From contig KV423995.1 in assembly GCA_001632435.1 (NCBI GenBank), positions 32,957 to 96,956 on the forward strand: a stretch of 64,000 bases of DNA, given 5' to 3'. Under the pieces are notes generated by a model that was not told where the DNA came from, did no database searches, and saw nothing but the letters and a program-made list of their open reading frames with translations. This document shows, in pieces, positions 9,531 to 21,137 of this stretch (its first letter is position 1; every line of letters begins with the position of its first letter). Position numbers and translations under genes: made by a program. The DNA is from Calocera cornea HHB12733. Taxonomy: Eukaryota; Basidiomycota; Dacrymycetes; Dacrymycetales; Dacrymycetaceae.

Positions 9531-10503
9531 AAGGAGCGGTTAAATTCCTCGTGACAGCTGAGCCATGGATACATATGAAGTCATAGTGTTGTTACCCCGC
9601 ATGCGCTGTAATATATCCCACGCCCGCTTCGGCGGGCAGTACGATTTCAACAAACCAGCGCGCAGCATCTGATAAACATAATGACGTTCAATTAGAGTAT
9701 GTAACTATCCAAACAGCTGAAACAGTAGCTGGGTCTGCTGCGGCAGGAGAACAGTGATGTGAGCCTGCTGTCGCTGGCTGACCTGCAGCTGCGTCAGGAA
9801 CTCCAGCTGGGCGGGACGTATTCTGACTTTGCAACTCCGCAAAAATGTCGAGAAAAAGGGTCCAGGCTATCTGGCCTTTATCTAAAGGCCGACGCTTGAG
9901 GCGGTGCGAGCAGTCCAGTGGCGACCGAACCTTGGCGGATGGGAACGGTCAGCTGGCGAGCTGTCCTCTTACGCCCTCCGTATCCTCGCGTCGCAGGGAA
10001 ACACAAATACATCCGCCTCGGCACGCGCCCGCTCCCGCTCGGCCTTCTCTCGGCCAGCTGCATGCCGCGCTACTGTACTGGTATCCTGCACTAGTACTAG
10101 TCCTGGCGAGCTGTAGAGACTAGGGCGTACCGAGGTTCTTTCTTTCCAGAAAGTGAGAGGGCGTCACATGGCGAGGGCAGTTAGTGGCTACTTGCCTATT
10201 TTCGGTGCTGGGTGCGACAGTCACTAGTTAGCGCACAGGGCAGAACGGCAGCATATGCAGCATACTATGCTGCGTGCTGCGATGCTCTTGTCGTCGTGCG
10301 TAACAGCACGTACACTTACTCTGTGCCCGCGCTCTGCATCGACGAACCATTAAGTTAACGACCATATTTCGCGCACTGTACGTATTATCGTATGCCCCTC
10401 GGGCTGCGCCAGTCCATGTATGCGTACCCGGCCCGCGCTCTACAGCCACCTCCGGCTCCAGCTCCGGCTCCAGCTCCGCGGGGCGCAGGCGTCCCGTCCC
10501 GCC
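9531..10503. other. intergenic, tail-to-tail, with one motif copy
   Basis: This lies between the 3' ends of the membrane-protein gene and NPC1. Short open frames show no recognisable protein. Motif copy 8 sits at 9633-9657. A palindromic CGCCCGCTTCGGCGGGC at 9621-9637 abuts it and could form a hairpin or terminator-like structure. Nothing else was recognised. Confidence 0.4.
9633..9657 (-). repeat. dispersed 22-25 nt motif, copy 8
   Basis: Reverse orientation, between genes. The variable dinucleotide is TA on the minus strand. It has one mismatch in the CTGCTCG extension (CTGCCCG). It lies directly next to a GC-rich palindrome. Confidence 0.85.
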
Positions 10504-13500
10504 CTAGTCGCTCATCACCGAGTCGTCGTCCTCGCCCTGGGCGAACGGGGCGTAGGCGTACTCGTCGCCCCTCCTGCGCACGGCACTGCGCATCCAGTCC
10601 TCGTCCACGTCCTCGAGCGCGTAGCCCTCGCCGCCCGCCAGGGAGAGCAGGACGGGCAGGAGGACGAGCCCGTGCAGCGCGCCCGAGAGGATGAGCGTGA
10701 GCCACATCCGGAAGTAGTACANNNNNNNNNNNNNNNNNNNNNNNNNNNNNNNNNNNNNNNNNNNNNNNNNNNNNNNNNNNNNNNNNNNNNNNNNNNNNNN
10801 NNNNNNNNNNNNNNNNNNNNNGTCAGCGGTCAGGGGGGCACGGGGGAGAGGAGACGCACTTCAAGCAGCTTGGACCGCGTCAGCGCAAGCACGGAGATGC
10901 CGATGAGCTTGGTGAACGTTATTCCCGAGAGGACGGACGGGCCGACGTCGACGAGCGCCGTCCACACCCGCTCATCGCGCTCCTTCTGCCCCTCCGCCTG
11001 GCTCCCCGGCACGGCGCCCATGAACGCCCGCGCGACATGCGCGTTGAACTCGACCGCGATGCCGAGTGCGATGACGAGGTTGACGAGCGAGAGCGCGTTG
11101 AGCGAGATGCCCCACGCGCCCATCACCCCGCCCACGTTGAACACCGTCAGCCCGACCGTGACCGTGACGACCGCGCCCGTGCGCACGGAGCCCAGCGCGA
11201 CCGCGGTGATCACCAGCACCGCCAGCAGGCCCAGCGAGATCGTCTCCTCCGTCATGCTCCCCAGGTGCGCGTACTGGTCGAAGAAGACGTAGAACATCGA
11301 GTACGGGAACACGGCCGTCCCCGTCCGCAGCGCGATGTCGTCCGCGATGCGGTGCGCGGCCGCGAACGCGTTGATAAAGTCCTCCTGGCTCTTCAGCGGC
11401 GTGTGCGACGTCCGGATGGAAGAGGCCGTTATCGCGTTGCCCGAGGGGGAGAAGGAGAGCGCGCCGCCGTACGCAGACTGGCCGCCCAGCGGGCATTCCT
11501 CGTTCGTCGGCGAGATCAGCCACTGCTTCACGTAGCGCATGAACTCCTCGCCCTGCGGCAGACCCACCATCGTGATGTTCCACGGCGGGATATGGTCCTC
11601 GAAGCACGGCTTGCACCGCCGCTCCGCGTCCCTCGGCGTGCAGAATGTGCTCGGGTCGTTGATCCTCACCCGGCAGCAGGACGCGAACTGCGGGTTGAGC
11701 CAGCGGAAAAAGTCGTCGATCCAGCTCGCAGCCGGCTCGGCGATGAATGACGATGCCTCCCGTTGCCGCTCAGCCTCCAGCACGCTCGTGAGACTGAACT
11801 CGTCGCATGTCGTGAACCGGCCACAGAGATGCTGCTGATCTTGGCGCAACGTAACATCGGCCGAGGTCGACACGAAATAGACGGGCGGCCCGACGTCGTA
11901 GTAATTATCAATCGCGTTGAACCAGTCGATAAGGTAAGAATCCGATGGAAGGGCCAACCGCTGATCCAGTCCCATATGCACGTGCTGGACACCGATGGCA
12001 GACAGCACAGTCAAGCCTGCAAAGCCAGCCAAGACGCACGCCTTGACTTCCTTCTTGAGCAGGAAAGGCGCGTATCGCTTGCGGACGAAGCGAGTGATGG
12101 CGCTTCCCTCGGGATTTGGTGCGCTGTCCACAAGAGCGATGCGCTGGGGGAGCTTAATGAACGGAGCGCAGTCCACCCGGTTTGACTGGAGCATGTCAGT
12201 CTAAGCTCGGCACGAACTCATTGTGCATACCTCGACACGCCTAAGATCCAGAGTCATAGCGCTCACAAACACGGTCATCTGAAGCAGTCCATCCAATAGC
12301 ACACTTCCTGCTGCGTACAGGGCAAAGTTGCGCACGGCTGGCATCGGCACGAGTGCACCGAGGCCAAAGGCGACAACTTCGGTTACGGTACTGAGGAAGA
12401 TGGAAGGACCCATCTTGGCTAGAGCCCGAGCCACGCGATCCTCGGCCGGAAGCTGGGTCGGCACCGAGTCGTCCAGGGAAGGGGATCGGATGGAAGGCGA
12501 CATCGCTGTGCCGTTATTTGCACCATTGCTGCTGGGAGTAACTGTCGCCGGCCCGTGCAGCGAGTTTTGCTTGTCCAGCTCATGCACGAGGATAAAGACA
12601 TTGTCAACACCGACCGCAAGCACCAGGAAAGGAATAACCTCGGCAATGATGAGAGTCGCACGTACGCCCATCAGAGAGAAGAATCCCACGGACGAAAGAA
12701 CAGCGATGATAACGAGTATGATGCCGAAAAGTCCAAGGGTGACTTTCGAGGTGACGACTAGCCGCAGGCTGGGGCGCCGCACACGACCCAGATAGTACCG
12801 AGCCTTGGGGAAGAATCCTTCTGGGATTTCTGCATCGGAGTACGAGGGAGTCAAGAATGAGGTTCTGCCGCTGCTGCCGAGGGTGAAAGAAACGTAGAAG
12901 AACATGACAACGTAGGACATGATGACGATTGGGATGTCCGTGTTGGTGCTCTTGTTAAGCTCTTCTTCCAGACTGACTCCGGTCGAAAAGGACACTTTCA
13001 TGCCATGCAGTAACGCAGCCTGAGGGGCCACAGTATCTTGAATGTACGATCGAAGGTCGCGCTCCCACTCCTCGATGAGAGCCTTCTGTGTGGCGTTCAG
13101 CGAATCCCGTACCACCAGTGTCATGACCGCCGCTGATGCTCGAGAATACTCCGGCCCATCATCGGATTGTGGGATACCACCGAGCGCATACTTTGGCAGC
13201 AGTGGCTGACCCCATGCGGACAGGCATTCGGAGGGGGTCGCTGCGCAGTCATCCAACGTGTCCCGCCATGCCGGATCCTCCTCGCTGTCCAAGTCTGCGA
13301 ACCAAGCGAGCGGCGACTGAACAACGCAGGGAGTGCCCTTGCCAGCAGGTGCGAAACAGACGTCTTCCAGGGTCATGCCAGACTCGGTACGGATGCCTCG
13401 GATAGTATTCAGAATGTCCTCAATGACCTTCAATCGCTCCAGTGTCAGCACGCCTGCTTCGTTACGATCGGTTGACGTGAAGAACATCTGTTCGGTCTTG

Positions 13501-14799
13501 TAGAAGGGCTCGAAATGTTCGTCGAAATATTCTTTCTGCACGGCGCTCTCGCTGCCCGGAGCGACCCACAACTTGACGGGATCCGTCTCGAAGGCGAATC
13601 GTGCCCAGCCGATGTTGAGGAGGCCGACAACGGCTGCTGCAATGGCGAACGTGAGCCATGGTTTGGTTGCACACCAGTAGCCGAGCTTGAAGTAGAACTT
13701 GCGGAGCCATGCATTCAGCTTGTGCTGACGAGGTTGAGATGCTTCAAGCGGGTCGAGGAGTGACGCGCCACGTCCGAGGTGCGCGCGGTGTAGGGACAGG
13801 CCGCCAGCGGACGATGTTGATTCGGTCAAATGATGAGCGCTGTGCGTCGAGGTGGCGCCGATGAGAGTCTGATGAGATGCAGCATCTCCAGTCGACAGAG
13901 CGACTCCCTCGTCCCCTTCGAGCTGAATGCGTCGCCGCATGTAGAAGACGCGGAATATGAGAAAAGCGATGAAGGCAGAGAGGGCGAGAGAGTAGGTGAG
14001 GGTGAGGGTGAACGTTAAGCAGGACATGAGACCGACATGGCAGCGCGCTGTGTCTGATGGTGGTGGTACGTATGGCAAAGTTGGGCATACGCTCGGGCAA
14101 TCCACGCATGCGCATTTGCTTCCCAAGTCGTCTGAAGCGCAGTTCAGCGGCGTCCTTGCGAACGGCGTCATTGAGTCGTTCCACTGCCGTGGGAAGTCGA
14201 TTTGGAATGGACTGCCGGGCCCAAAGTCCTTCTTGTCGCCCATAAACTTGAGGAACGCATCCGCGTTCTTCGCCCCTCCCCCAATGAAGTCCATGGCGAA
14301 CTGGTTCGCTGCGCCCATTTGCACATACTTGCAGGAATCATAGAACCCTTGCTTGAACTCCTCCCCAACTGCAAAGTCGAGACTCTTGACGGCTACCTCT
14401 CCAGAGGTGGTGAGCTGGGTCGAGGTGATGGCCACGAAGGTTCCCTGGTCTGGGGAGCAGGTGAACAAACAGAAGAAGTCTCGGAAATTGTTGTAGCACG
14501 CGGGGCAGGAGGAGATTATAGGAGAGACGGTCTTGAGGTTCTCGGCGAGGGTGTCAAGTTGCGAAGCCGAGCAGCAGGCACCACCTGTGGTGAATGATGG
14601 TCCACAGACAGATAGTAGACTATGTCGAAGATCCTCATCGGGCTGCAAATTCGCGTCAGAGGTTGCTGAGCACGCATGTGCGCACTCTACTCACATCTGT
14701 GGCTGGTCCACTGTCGGGACACGGGAGTTCGGGCGAGAACAGGCTTGCACGACCACAAGTCCCGCGCATGGCGCAGTGACCTGGCTCCCCCAGCATCAT
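10504..14799 (-). CDS. NCR1: NPC1-type intracellular sterol transporter (NCR1)
   Basis: NPC1/NCR1 proteins move sterols out of the vacuole or lysosome lumen. The N-terminal Cys-rich sterol-binding domain is present (HCAMRGTCG, then LLSVCGPSF, SSCPACYNNFRDFFC, FTCSPDQ). A first membrane span and a large lumenal loop follow. The sterol-sensing domain includes IIAEVIPFLVLAVGVDNVFILVHELD, cut here to its core GVDNVFILVH. The C-terminal RND half ends with YYFRMWLTLILSGALHG. Visible introns are 14643-14694 and 12186-12230. A third carries the assembly gap. The best in-frame start is the Met at 14797-14799, but that leaves no signal peptide, so an upstream exon is probably missing. A basidiomycete-specific insert separates the first lumenal loop from the SSD. 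Family assignment is very secure; the N-terminus is not. Confidence 0.93.
10722..10821. other. assembly gap (100 N), most likely inside an NPC1 intron
   Basis: On the minus strand the exon before the gap ends ...SKLLE and is followed by a GTGCGT donor. The last bases before the Ns read CCGCTGAC, a typical branch site. After the gap the coding sequence restarts at YYFRMW, exactly where NPC1 homologues continue. The missing piece may be only an acceptor site and a few bases. The 100 Ns are probably a placeholder length. Confidence 0.75.
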
Positions 14800-15312
14800 G
14801 TATCGTAGAAGTAATGGAGAGGGCGACGGTTCCAGGGTATAGTGGGGTTGATGTATGCACTAGTACTTGGTCGTCGTCCAACTCGACAGGGCACCCGTCA
14901 CCTTTCCGGCGAACGCTCGGGAGTGGCGATTGTGCGCGTCACCCTGTCTTCGATCCCGATCGGAATGCTGTGGCGGTGAGTTACTCCGGCCCGCAAGTCC
15001 GAACGCCTTGGTTTCTGTCGTCGACGAGGCTATGTCGTAGTCACTGTTTCTCACCATTGAGAGGCCATCCTCACAGCAGCCAGCTCATCCCATAACGAGG
15101 GTATATACGTCATGTCGCATTCTCTTGGACTCACTGGATTGGTCTTCCACTAGGACAAAATTCACTTGCGATACTAGGGAACATGTTGCTTCTGATTTCT
15201 ACTACTTCATAGGAATACATCCAAGGCGACTTCGGTGGTCACGGTCTATTACCGCCTCCTCCAGCTTCAAGTCTACGTGTCACCTCAAATGACTTGAATA
15301 TAGACATACCAA
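14800..15312. promoter_or_regulatory. intergenic: NPC1 upstream region and SDR 3' side
   Basis: This probably contains the NPC1 promoter and a first exon with its signal peptide, which I could not identify. Open frames here show no recognisable protein. Confidence 0.35.
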
Positions 15313-16430
15313 CTAGAAGGATCCTGGGTTCTTGATGCTCAAGATCGTGTCTCTGGCCGAATCGGCCAGCGAATGGTAGGTGACCCCGAGCAGCTTATTC
15401 GTCTTGCTGGAATCCGGGTACGAGAAGGGCTTCCTGGGAATCCCAGGACTTCCCTTCGGCACACCTTCGATCCCAACGGATGCCAGAGCGTCGTACACAT
15501 CCTGCCAGGCGAACCCACTTGCAGATATGATGAGCCGCTCTCCTGCCGCCGCCGGCTTCTGGAGGGAGAGAATATGCGCCAGAGCTACATCGCGTACGTC
15601 GGCCCAGGAACCAGCATCGTCCCCCAGCGTGTCCTCTGGCTTGCTATCCTGGAGCTGCGACCACAGGAAGCTCTGTGCCTTGCCGTTCGTATATTCCTGC
15701 GCAGAGATAAAATGAGAATGAGCTGTCAGGTGTCTCTTGTGCGGCCGCACCTCATGAAACTGGGGCCCAAAGACATAAGGGAACAGGATGGTCGCCAAGT
15801 CCCACTTCACTTTGTCCTTGTGCTCCTCGTAGAACTTCCAAGCAGCGCGTTCGGCCAGGGTTTTGGCGGCGAAGTAGAAAATATGCGGAGCGGCGTCGTT
15901 ACCCTTCTCCTTCAGCTCGTTGACCGAATAGTCGTTCCAGTCCTTGTCGGTGTAGAGGTATTGACCCTCGTGAGGCTGCAAGAGGGTGACCACGGACGAG
16001 GTGATAGTGATCCGTTGAACCTCGCTCCCGTACTTCAAAGCGCTGTTGAGAATGTTCTCGGTCATAGCGATGGAAGGCTTGACAACGACTATTGACTATC
16101 TTAGAAGGGGTGGCATGAGAGTATGTGGTCGAACTCACGGTCATATGCCGCGGGCTGGAAAAGAACTGGGGCGGCCGTATGAAGAATACCCTGCACGCCC
16201 TGGACGCTCTCGTCGAACGACCCTTCGACCGTCATGTCGGGGATGACGTACACTTCGAGCTTGTCGGCGTACTTGGAGAACCGTTCCTTGAGGAACTTGG
16301 CCTTCGATTCGGAGCGCACGGTGCCCCGGACCGTGTAGCCCTGCTCGAGCAGGAAGCGGACGATCCACACCGCGATGAAGCCGTTAGCTCCGGTCACGAG
16401 CACCTTAGAAGGTGGGGTTACGATAGTCAT
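15313..16430 (-). CDS. extended SDR reductase (GRE2 / dihydroflavonol-4-reductase-like)
   Basis: Exons 16430-16139, 16088-15751 and 15696-15313 close in frame to 337 residues. The N-terminal Rossmann motif VTGANGFIAVWIV is followed by RGTVRSESK, suggesting NADPH preference (Arg after the second strand). The catalytic set is TSSVVTL (Ser) and YFAAKTLAE (Tyr and Lys). The substrate-binding half has YVFGPQFHE. Family members reduce aldehydes, ketones or dihydroflavonols; the physiological substrate cannot be told. The paralogue at 57067-58175 has introns in the same two places and phases and exon lengths within 3 nt. The start matches the family, with the TVVTPPSKVLVTG-type opening. No regulatory signal is seen. 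Confidence 0.88.
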
Positions 16431-18311
16431 GATGATGACTTCGTGCGAAGGAGCGAGGCGGAGGATGGTTTGTTGTGAGCGGGGAACAGGTCCAGTTCGT
16501 GGTTATCAGCCGCCTCTGCAAGCCGACCTTCTTATACCGCATCGTTCCAGCCAGGCCTGCCACAGATCCAGGAAATGGCAACATCCTGCCTCTCGATGAT
16601 TCCTAAGAGCTGAGTAATACTTAGCATGAGTATAAAATTCCCATGTACCACCACAAGGGAAAGTGGAAGCTGCTGAGTAATACGGGAAACGGACGGTTGT
16701 GGCTGGATGCTTCCGACGACTTTGGTGCGCAAGGCACGTGATTTGCATTGTTGACCCGCGTTGGTCTGTCCGTTGTCTGGCTTGGGAAGACAATTACTCA
16801 GCTCGATGGAGTCGAGAACACAGAGAGTTATTTATAGCACATGGGGGCGTTGTACGCGGCGATGTGGGATGGCGTATCGGTCCGATTGACGGCGCCCGGC
16901 TGTATTGGCATTGCCGGAACCACTCAAGCAAGCGACTTGGCTGACTACGAGGGCCGCGTTGGCGGACACTTGCAGTTTGCATTGCTGTATCAGTCAAGGA
17001 CGCAGATGTCAGCTGTTGCTGACCTGAGGCACGGGGTTGGACGAAGAGGATGCGAAAGGCTCGTCTGCAACAGCTGAGAATGCCATCCATGGTCCGACCA
17101 CCGCAGAAAGATATCGAGTACAAATTGCTTATTGTTACGTGCGTGGGGGAGGATATGCTGTATGACTCTCAAGTATACGCAGGGCGGTTGAAGAAACGCC
17201 AGCTGGAGAATGAACTCCTAGCGCGTAGTGAGATCCATCAAGTTCGACGGAAGGATCGAACAGAGAGAGCACGCCGGAGCAGGTACAGTAAGTAGCTCTC
17301 CACATCCTCGCCGCAAGAGAAGCAAGAGGCTAGACAGCCCAAGCGAGGCAGGGACGAGCCTAGAACTCAGGGGCGCACGTCCAACGTAACAGGTAGCAAA
17401 GGGTTCCGTGGCCGACGCGTGCGGCTTTGCAGCCACACCCCCTGTCACGGTCGATTTACTTGCCAAACGCGCAAATGGGACGTTATAATGAGGATTGGAG
17501 CCAAAGGACAAAACGCGTGTTCATTAAAGACAATGAGCATCATCGTCTTCTGATGAGAAGGTCGCGTTTCAAACCGAGAATTCAAACTGCCCGATCGGTC
17601 CGAAGCGGGACAAAGGAAGTTGACGTCGTTGCCCGGAAGCAGGCGACGCGCGGGCTTCTGTCCGGTGTGGCGGGAGGTGGTGTGCGTCGCCGCTTTCCCG
17701 GCCGTTTCGCCCTGCAACACTTCACGGCAGCAGCTACCCTACTGCTCTCGGTGGATCGAGAGGGGGTGCGCCGTGTATTATCGCAGATTGCCAGTCGTGC
17801 ATACCAGTCAGGTGCGGCAGTTCGCGGTGGTGAGGGAGATGACGCTTGTTATAGCTTTTGTCGCGTCGCCTCGACCACCCGATGGACCCTTGTCATTTGG
17901 ACAATTACGACCGAGGCGATGCGGGGATGAGGGCCTTCTGACGGAATCAAAGGAGGCAAACCATGAGGGTGTTTTCTGTTTTACGTTCCATTCATCGCGC
18001 ACCCCGTCGTCGCTGTCTCGTCACCCGTGCTCGTTGCCATATCCCTTCTCTCTCCTACGTCCGCCTCCTCCTCGCCCCTCCCCTCGACCTCATCGTCGTC
18101 TCCGCTGCTGCCACCTACTGTCAACCCCGTAGTCAGGCATCGACGCGCATCTCTCAACCTCAGTCACTCTTTCAGTCTCCCTGACCCTGTTTTGTTCTCT
18201 CTCCTCTCTTGCTACGAACTACTATCGCGTCAAACGGCCGGCCGTGTTTGATAACAGTAGAGGACGCCCGTCCTCTAAACCAGTCTTTCAACACCCACCG
18301 TCTATCCGACA
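16431..18311. other. 1.9 kb gene-poor divergent intergenic region
   Basis: This lies between the start of the SDR gene (minus) and the start of the surface protein gene (plus). Open frames of 60-170 codons occur on both strands but show no homology or splice-linked extension. The last 300 bp before 18312 are strongly pyrimidine-rich (TCTC/CCTC tracts), typical of a promoter-proximal leader of the downstream gene. A long 5' UTR is likely. Confidence 0.4.
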
Positions 18312-19774
18312 ATGCACCGTCCTTCTCTTCTCATCCTCCTCCTCCTGTCCCTCGGCGCCGTACAAGGCCTCTCCAATGTACGCGACCACGTCCGACCACC
18401 GCGCGAGGCGCCGTTGCCACCCGCAAAGCGCGAGCTCTCGTCGGGCGGAGATTCTGCCATGCATGTCGCGCGTAATAATGCGCACCATCATGGCAGGATG
18501 ATCCGCAGACGTGCGGAAAAGGCCAATTTGGAGAGAGGTAACATCATAGAGTCTCTCATCGATGGTGGTGGGGCCGCGAATGCTGCTCCAACACCCACGT
18601 CTACGCCTGGGACGTCGACTTCATCGAGCTCTAGTTCAAGTTCGTCGAGCTCCTCATCCAGTGTATGTTCATGTGCTCCTTGTGTGGCGTCTGGGTCTGA
18701 TTTTCCTTCCAGAGCTCGAGCAGCGTTTCAGCGAACTCGCAGTCATCCACCAGCTCTAGCTCCTCCTCCTCCTCCTCGAGCTCCTCTTCCTCCTCTTCCT
18801 CGTCGTCTTCGTCCTCTTCCAGCTCGTCCTCGACTTCCTCCTCCAGCACCACCAGCACCAGCGCCACCAGCACCTCCGACACCCGTTCGTCTGTGATCGC
18901 CCCGGCTTCTGACACTAACCAGCAAATGAGCACCCAGTACCAGTATATCACCTCGGCTGGCTCGCGTCCCTCGATCACGCCATCTCCCTCCACCAGCGCC
19001 GACGCTTCCGGCTCTGCCTCGTCGTCCACATCCATCGCAAAGACCACGTTGATCGCCATCATCGTCATCGCGTCTGTCGTTGGTGTGTCCGCGGCTGTCT
19101 TCACGATCGTCCGCAAGTGGAAGTTCGCCCCGTCGAGCAAGTTCGAGGAGCGCATGCAGCCCATCGACTTCTCCCCTGGTGGTGGCAGCATGGAGGAGGT
19201 CGAGGAGAAGGCACACAGGCGTGGCACTAGTGGAGGCTCTTGGGAAGCCGGCTCTGTGGAGAAGGACAACGCCGGCGTTGGTGCTGGCGGCCCTAGTCTC
19301 TACCCGGAGCAAGCACCTGTTGATGCATATGCTGCCTACCCCCAGGCACACGACTACACTAGCTCTGGCTACCCTCCGGCGCACGACTTCACCGCTGGTC
19401 CGGCCGGCGCATACGGTTATACCGGCGAGGAGCAGTACGGCTACGCCGATATGCAGCGTGGCGGTGACCCGAATGCTCAGTACTACGCCGATCCTGCTCA
19501 GCATGGCGCAGAGCTGATGCGCGGCCCAAGTGCGAACTACGGCCAGCCTGCGCACGGCGCTGATCTGATGCGGGGCCCGAGCGCAAACTACGGCCAGCCT
19601 GCCCAAGGCGCGGATCTGATGCGTGGTCCGAGCGCGAACTACGGCCCGCACGCCCAATACGCCGTACCGGAAGGCTACACCCAGGAGGGTTACGAGCAAG
19701 CCTACGCCGGGTATGGCAACAACGGCGGCTACCCGGCCTCCGGCCACGGCCAGCAGTACCATGGCGGTTACTAA
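18312..19774 (+). CDS. Ser-rich single-pass surface protein (Mid2/Wsc-like architecture)
   Basis: Exons 18312-18662 and 18713-19774 give 470 residues. An N-terminal signal peptide (RPSLLILLLLSLGAVQG) is followed by a short basic segment, then a long Ser/Thr tract (about residues 95-160) expected to be O-mannosylated. A transmembrane helix (TTLIAIIVIASVVGVSAAVF, near residues 220-240) is followed by basic residues that fix a cytoplasmic C-terminus. The tail is Tyr/Gly-rich and includes three 17-residue repeats (LMRGPSANYGQPA). The layout resembles yeast cell-wall stress sensors, but no Cys-rich WSC domain is present and the similarity is one of architecture only. The 50-nt intron falls inside the Ser tract, which is encoded mostly by TCx and AGC codons. 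Function in wall sensing is inferred. Confidence 0.75.
19508..19660 (+). repeat. 51-bp coding tandem repeat, three copies
   Basis: Three 17-residue units (A-x-LMRGPSANYG core) lie in the cytoplasmic tail of the surface protein. The third unit is diverged at its end. Likely length-polymorphic between strains. Confidence 0.9.
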
Positions 19775-21137
19775 CTGCCCGGGCATGTGAAGCATTCATG
19801 ATCTCCAACAGCAACATCGCACACAATCACACTTTCTGATTCTTCCTGTTTGCTCCTTTTTCTCTGCCCTTGTCTTTATTCGGAAGTCGGCAGCGCCGAC
19901 TTCTCGTTTCTTGTATCTCCATTTTTCTTCTGCCTACCTGCATCGGTCACGATGTTTTCGCCCGCGACACGACATCACCTCCTTCCTGCTACCGCCTATC
20001 ATGCATGCAGCCTATCTACCGGCATCACTCTCGTTCATGTCCCAACCTGTGCTCATGAGATATCCTGCTTACGCACTCTTCTCTTCTTCCTATTCGTGTT
20101 GCATAGTAAACATCGAGGCGATGCTTGTGGATGGAAGACGGAATGATCAAACTTGCTGCTGTATTGCCGTTATGGCAGATAGCTAGGAAGAATGTAGTGC
20201 GTTGATACAACATCGGACCGGACGCTCGTGACCGTCAACGATGCGCAATCCGCAGGGTAACTGCCACTGGGGGGACAGCACAGCCAGCTGGGATCGTTGC
20301 CCAGCGCATGATGATTGAACCTGTGTACGCTGGCCCCTTCTTCATGAATCGATCAGCAGAACTACGAAGGCCGACCCTGCTAGAATGTCTAGCCATGCAT
20401 GGGCCAAGTTCACTGTTTGCTATGCTACGGCCTCAGGGCTGCACCGCATACAGGTGTAAACCGTGGAGGTGGCAGTGCGGATGCAAGCTAAAGTGACGGA
20501 CCGGGACCAAGAAGATGACTTGTTGCTGAGCTTCGTCGACGCACACCTTCCGGAGCTCTTCTACCAATCATCACCGAGATGAAGCTGGCATCAGCCACTA
20601 AGACAATGGATGCCATAGCTTTGCCCAAGTTGCTGCAGGGCCAATCGGCCGTCCACGGCAGAGCATACAACGCCACGTGCCGCTGGAGATTCGGGATCTT
20701 CTGGCGCCGGGCTAGGGACGCCTCCAAGAACGCCGCTCAGGGTCCGGGGCGTTTCGGCGAATGGCACTTTCCGACCAACGACATGAATTCGTATGCTTCT
20801 CGAAAATGTTATGCCATGCAAGTGACGAGAACCTGGGAAAGTGGTGTATCGGATTTTGGCTATGTCGTGGTCTTCATGCCTGCCTATGACGAAAAGGGCA
20901 CTGCTTTGTTCAATTTCGGCCTGCTAGCTTCTCCGGTGAGACAGCGGCCCACCCAGAGATAATGGTCGCCATAGATTCGGCCGAGGGCGGACTCGAGCTG
21001 CTTAAAATACTCGCGATTTGGTTGACATTGAAATGCACAAAATTCAGCAAACTCGCCTGCCTCACCGCAACTACCAGTCTTCAGCACACTCCCGCAACCT
21101 TGGCAGGGTACCAGAAACGAACTCCATAAAGTATAAA
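19775..21137. other. 1.4 kb intergenic region without a supported gene
   Basis: The first 200 bp are T/C-rich and likely the 3' UTR of the surface protein gene. An open frame of 127 codons at 20579-20962 (plus) shows no recognisable family and no supporting splice structure. The region before 21138 includes CATAAAGTATAAA immediately upstream of the next ATG, too close to be a TATA box. Confidence 0.35.

Noticed and set aside
16464..16480. GGTTTGTTG resembling the start of the dispersed motif
   Set aside because: Only about ten bases match and the GAAATCG part is absent; a chance match is plausible.
18743..19795. 350-codon open frame on the minus strand
   Set aside because: Antisense to the Ser-rich surface protein; composition mirrors that gene's codons and no domain is seen.
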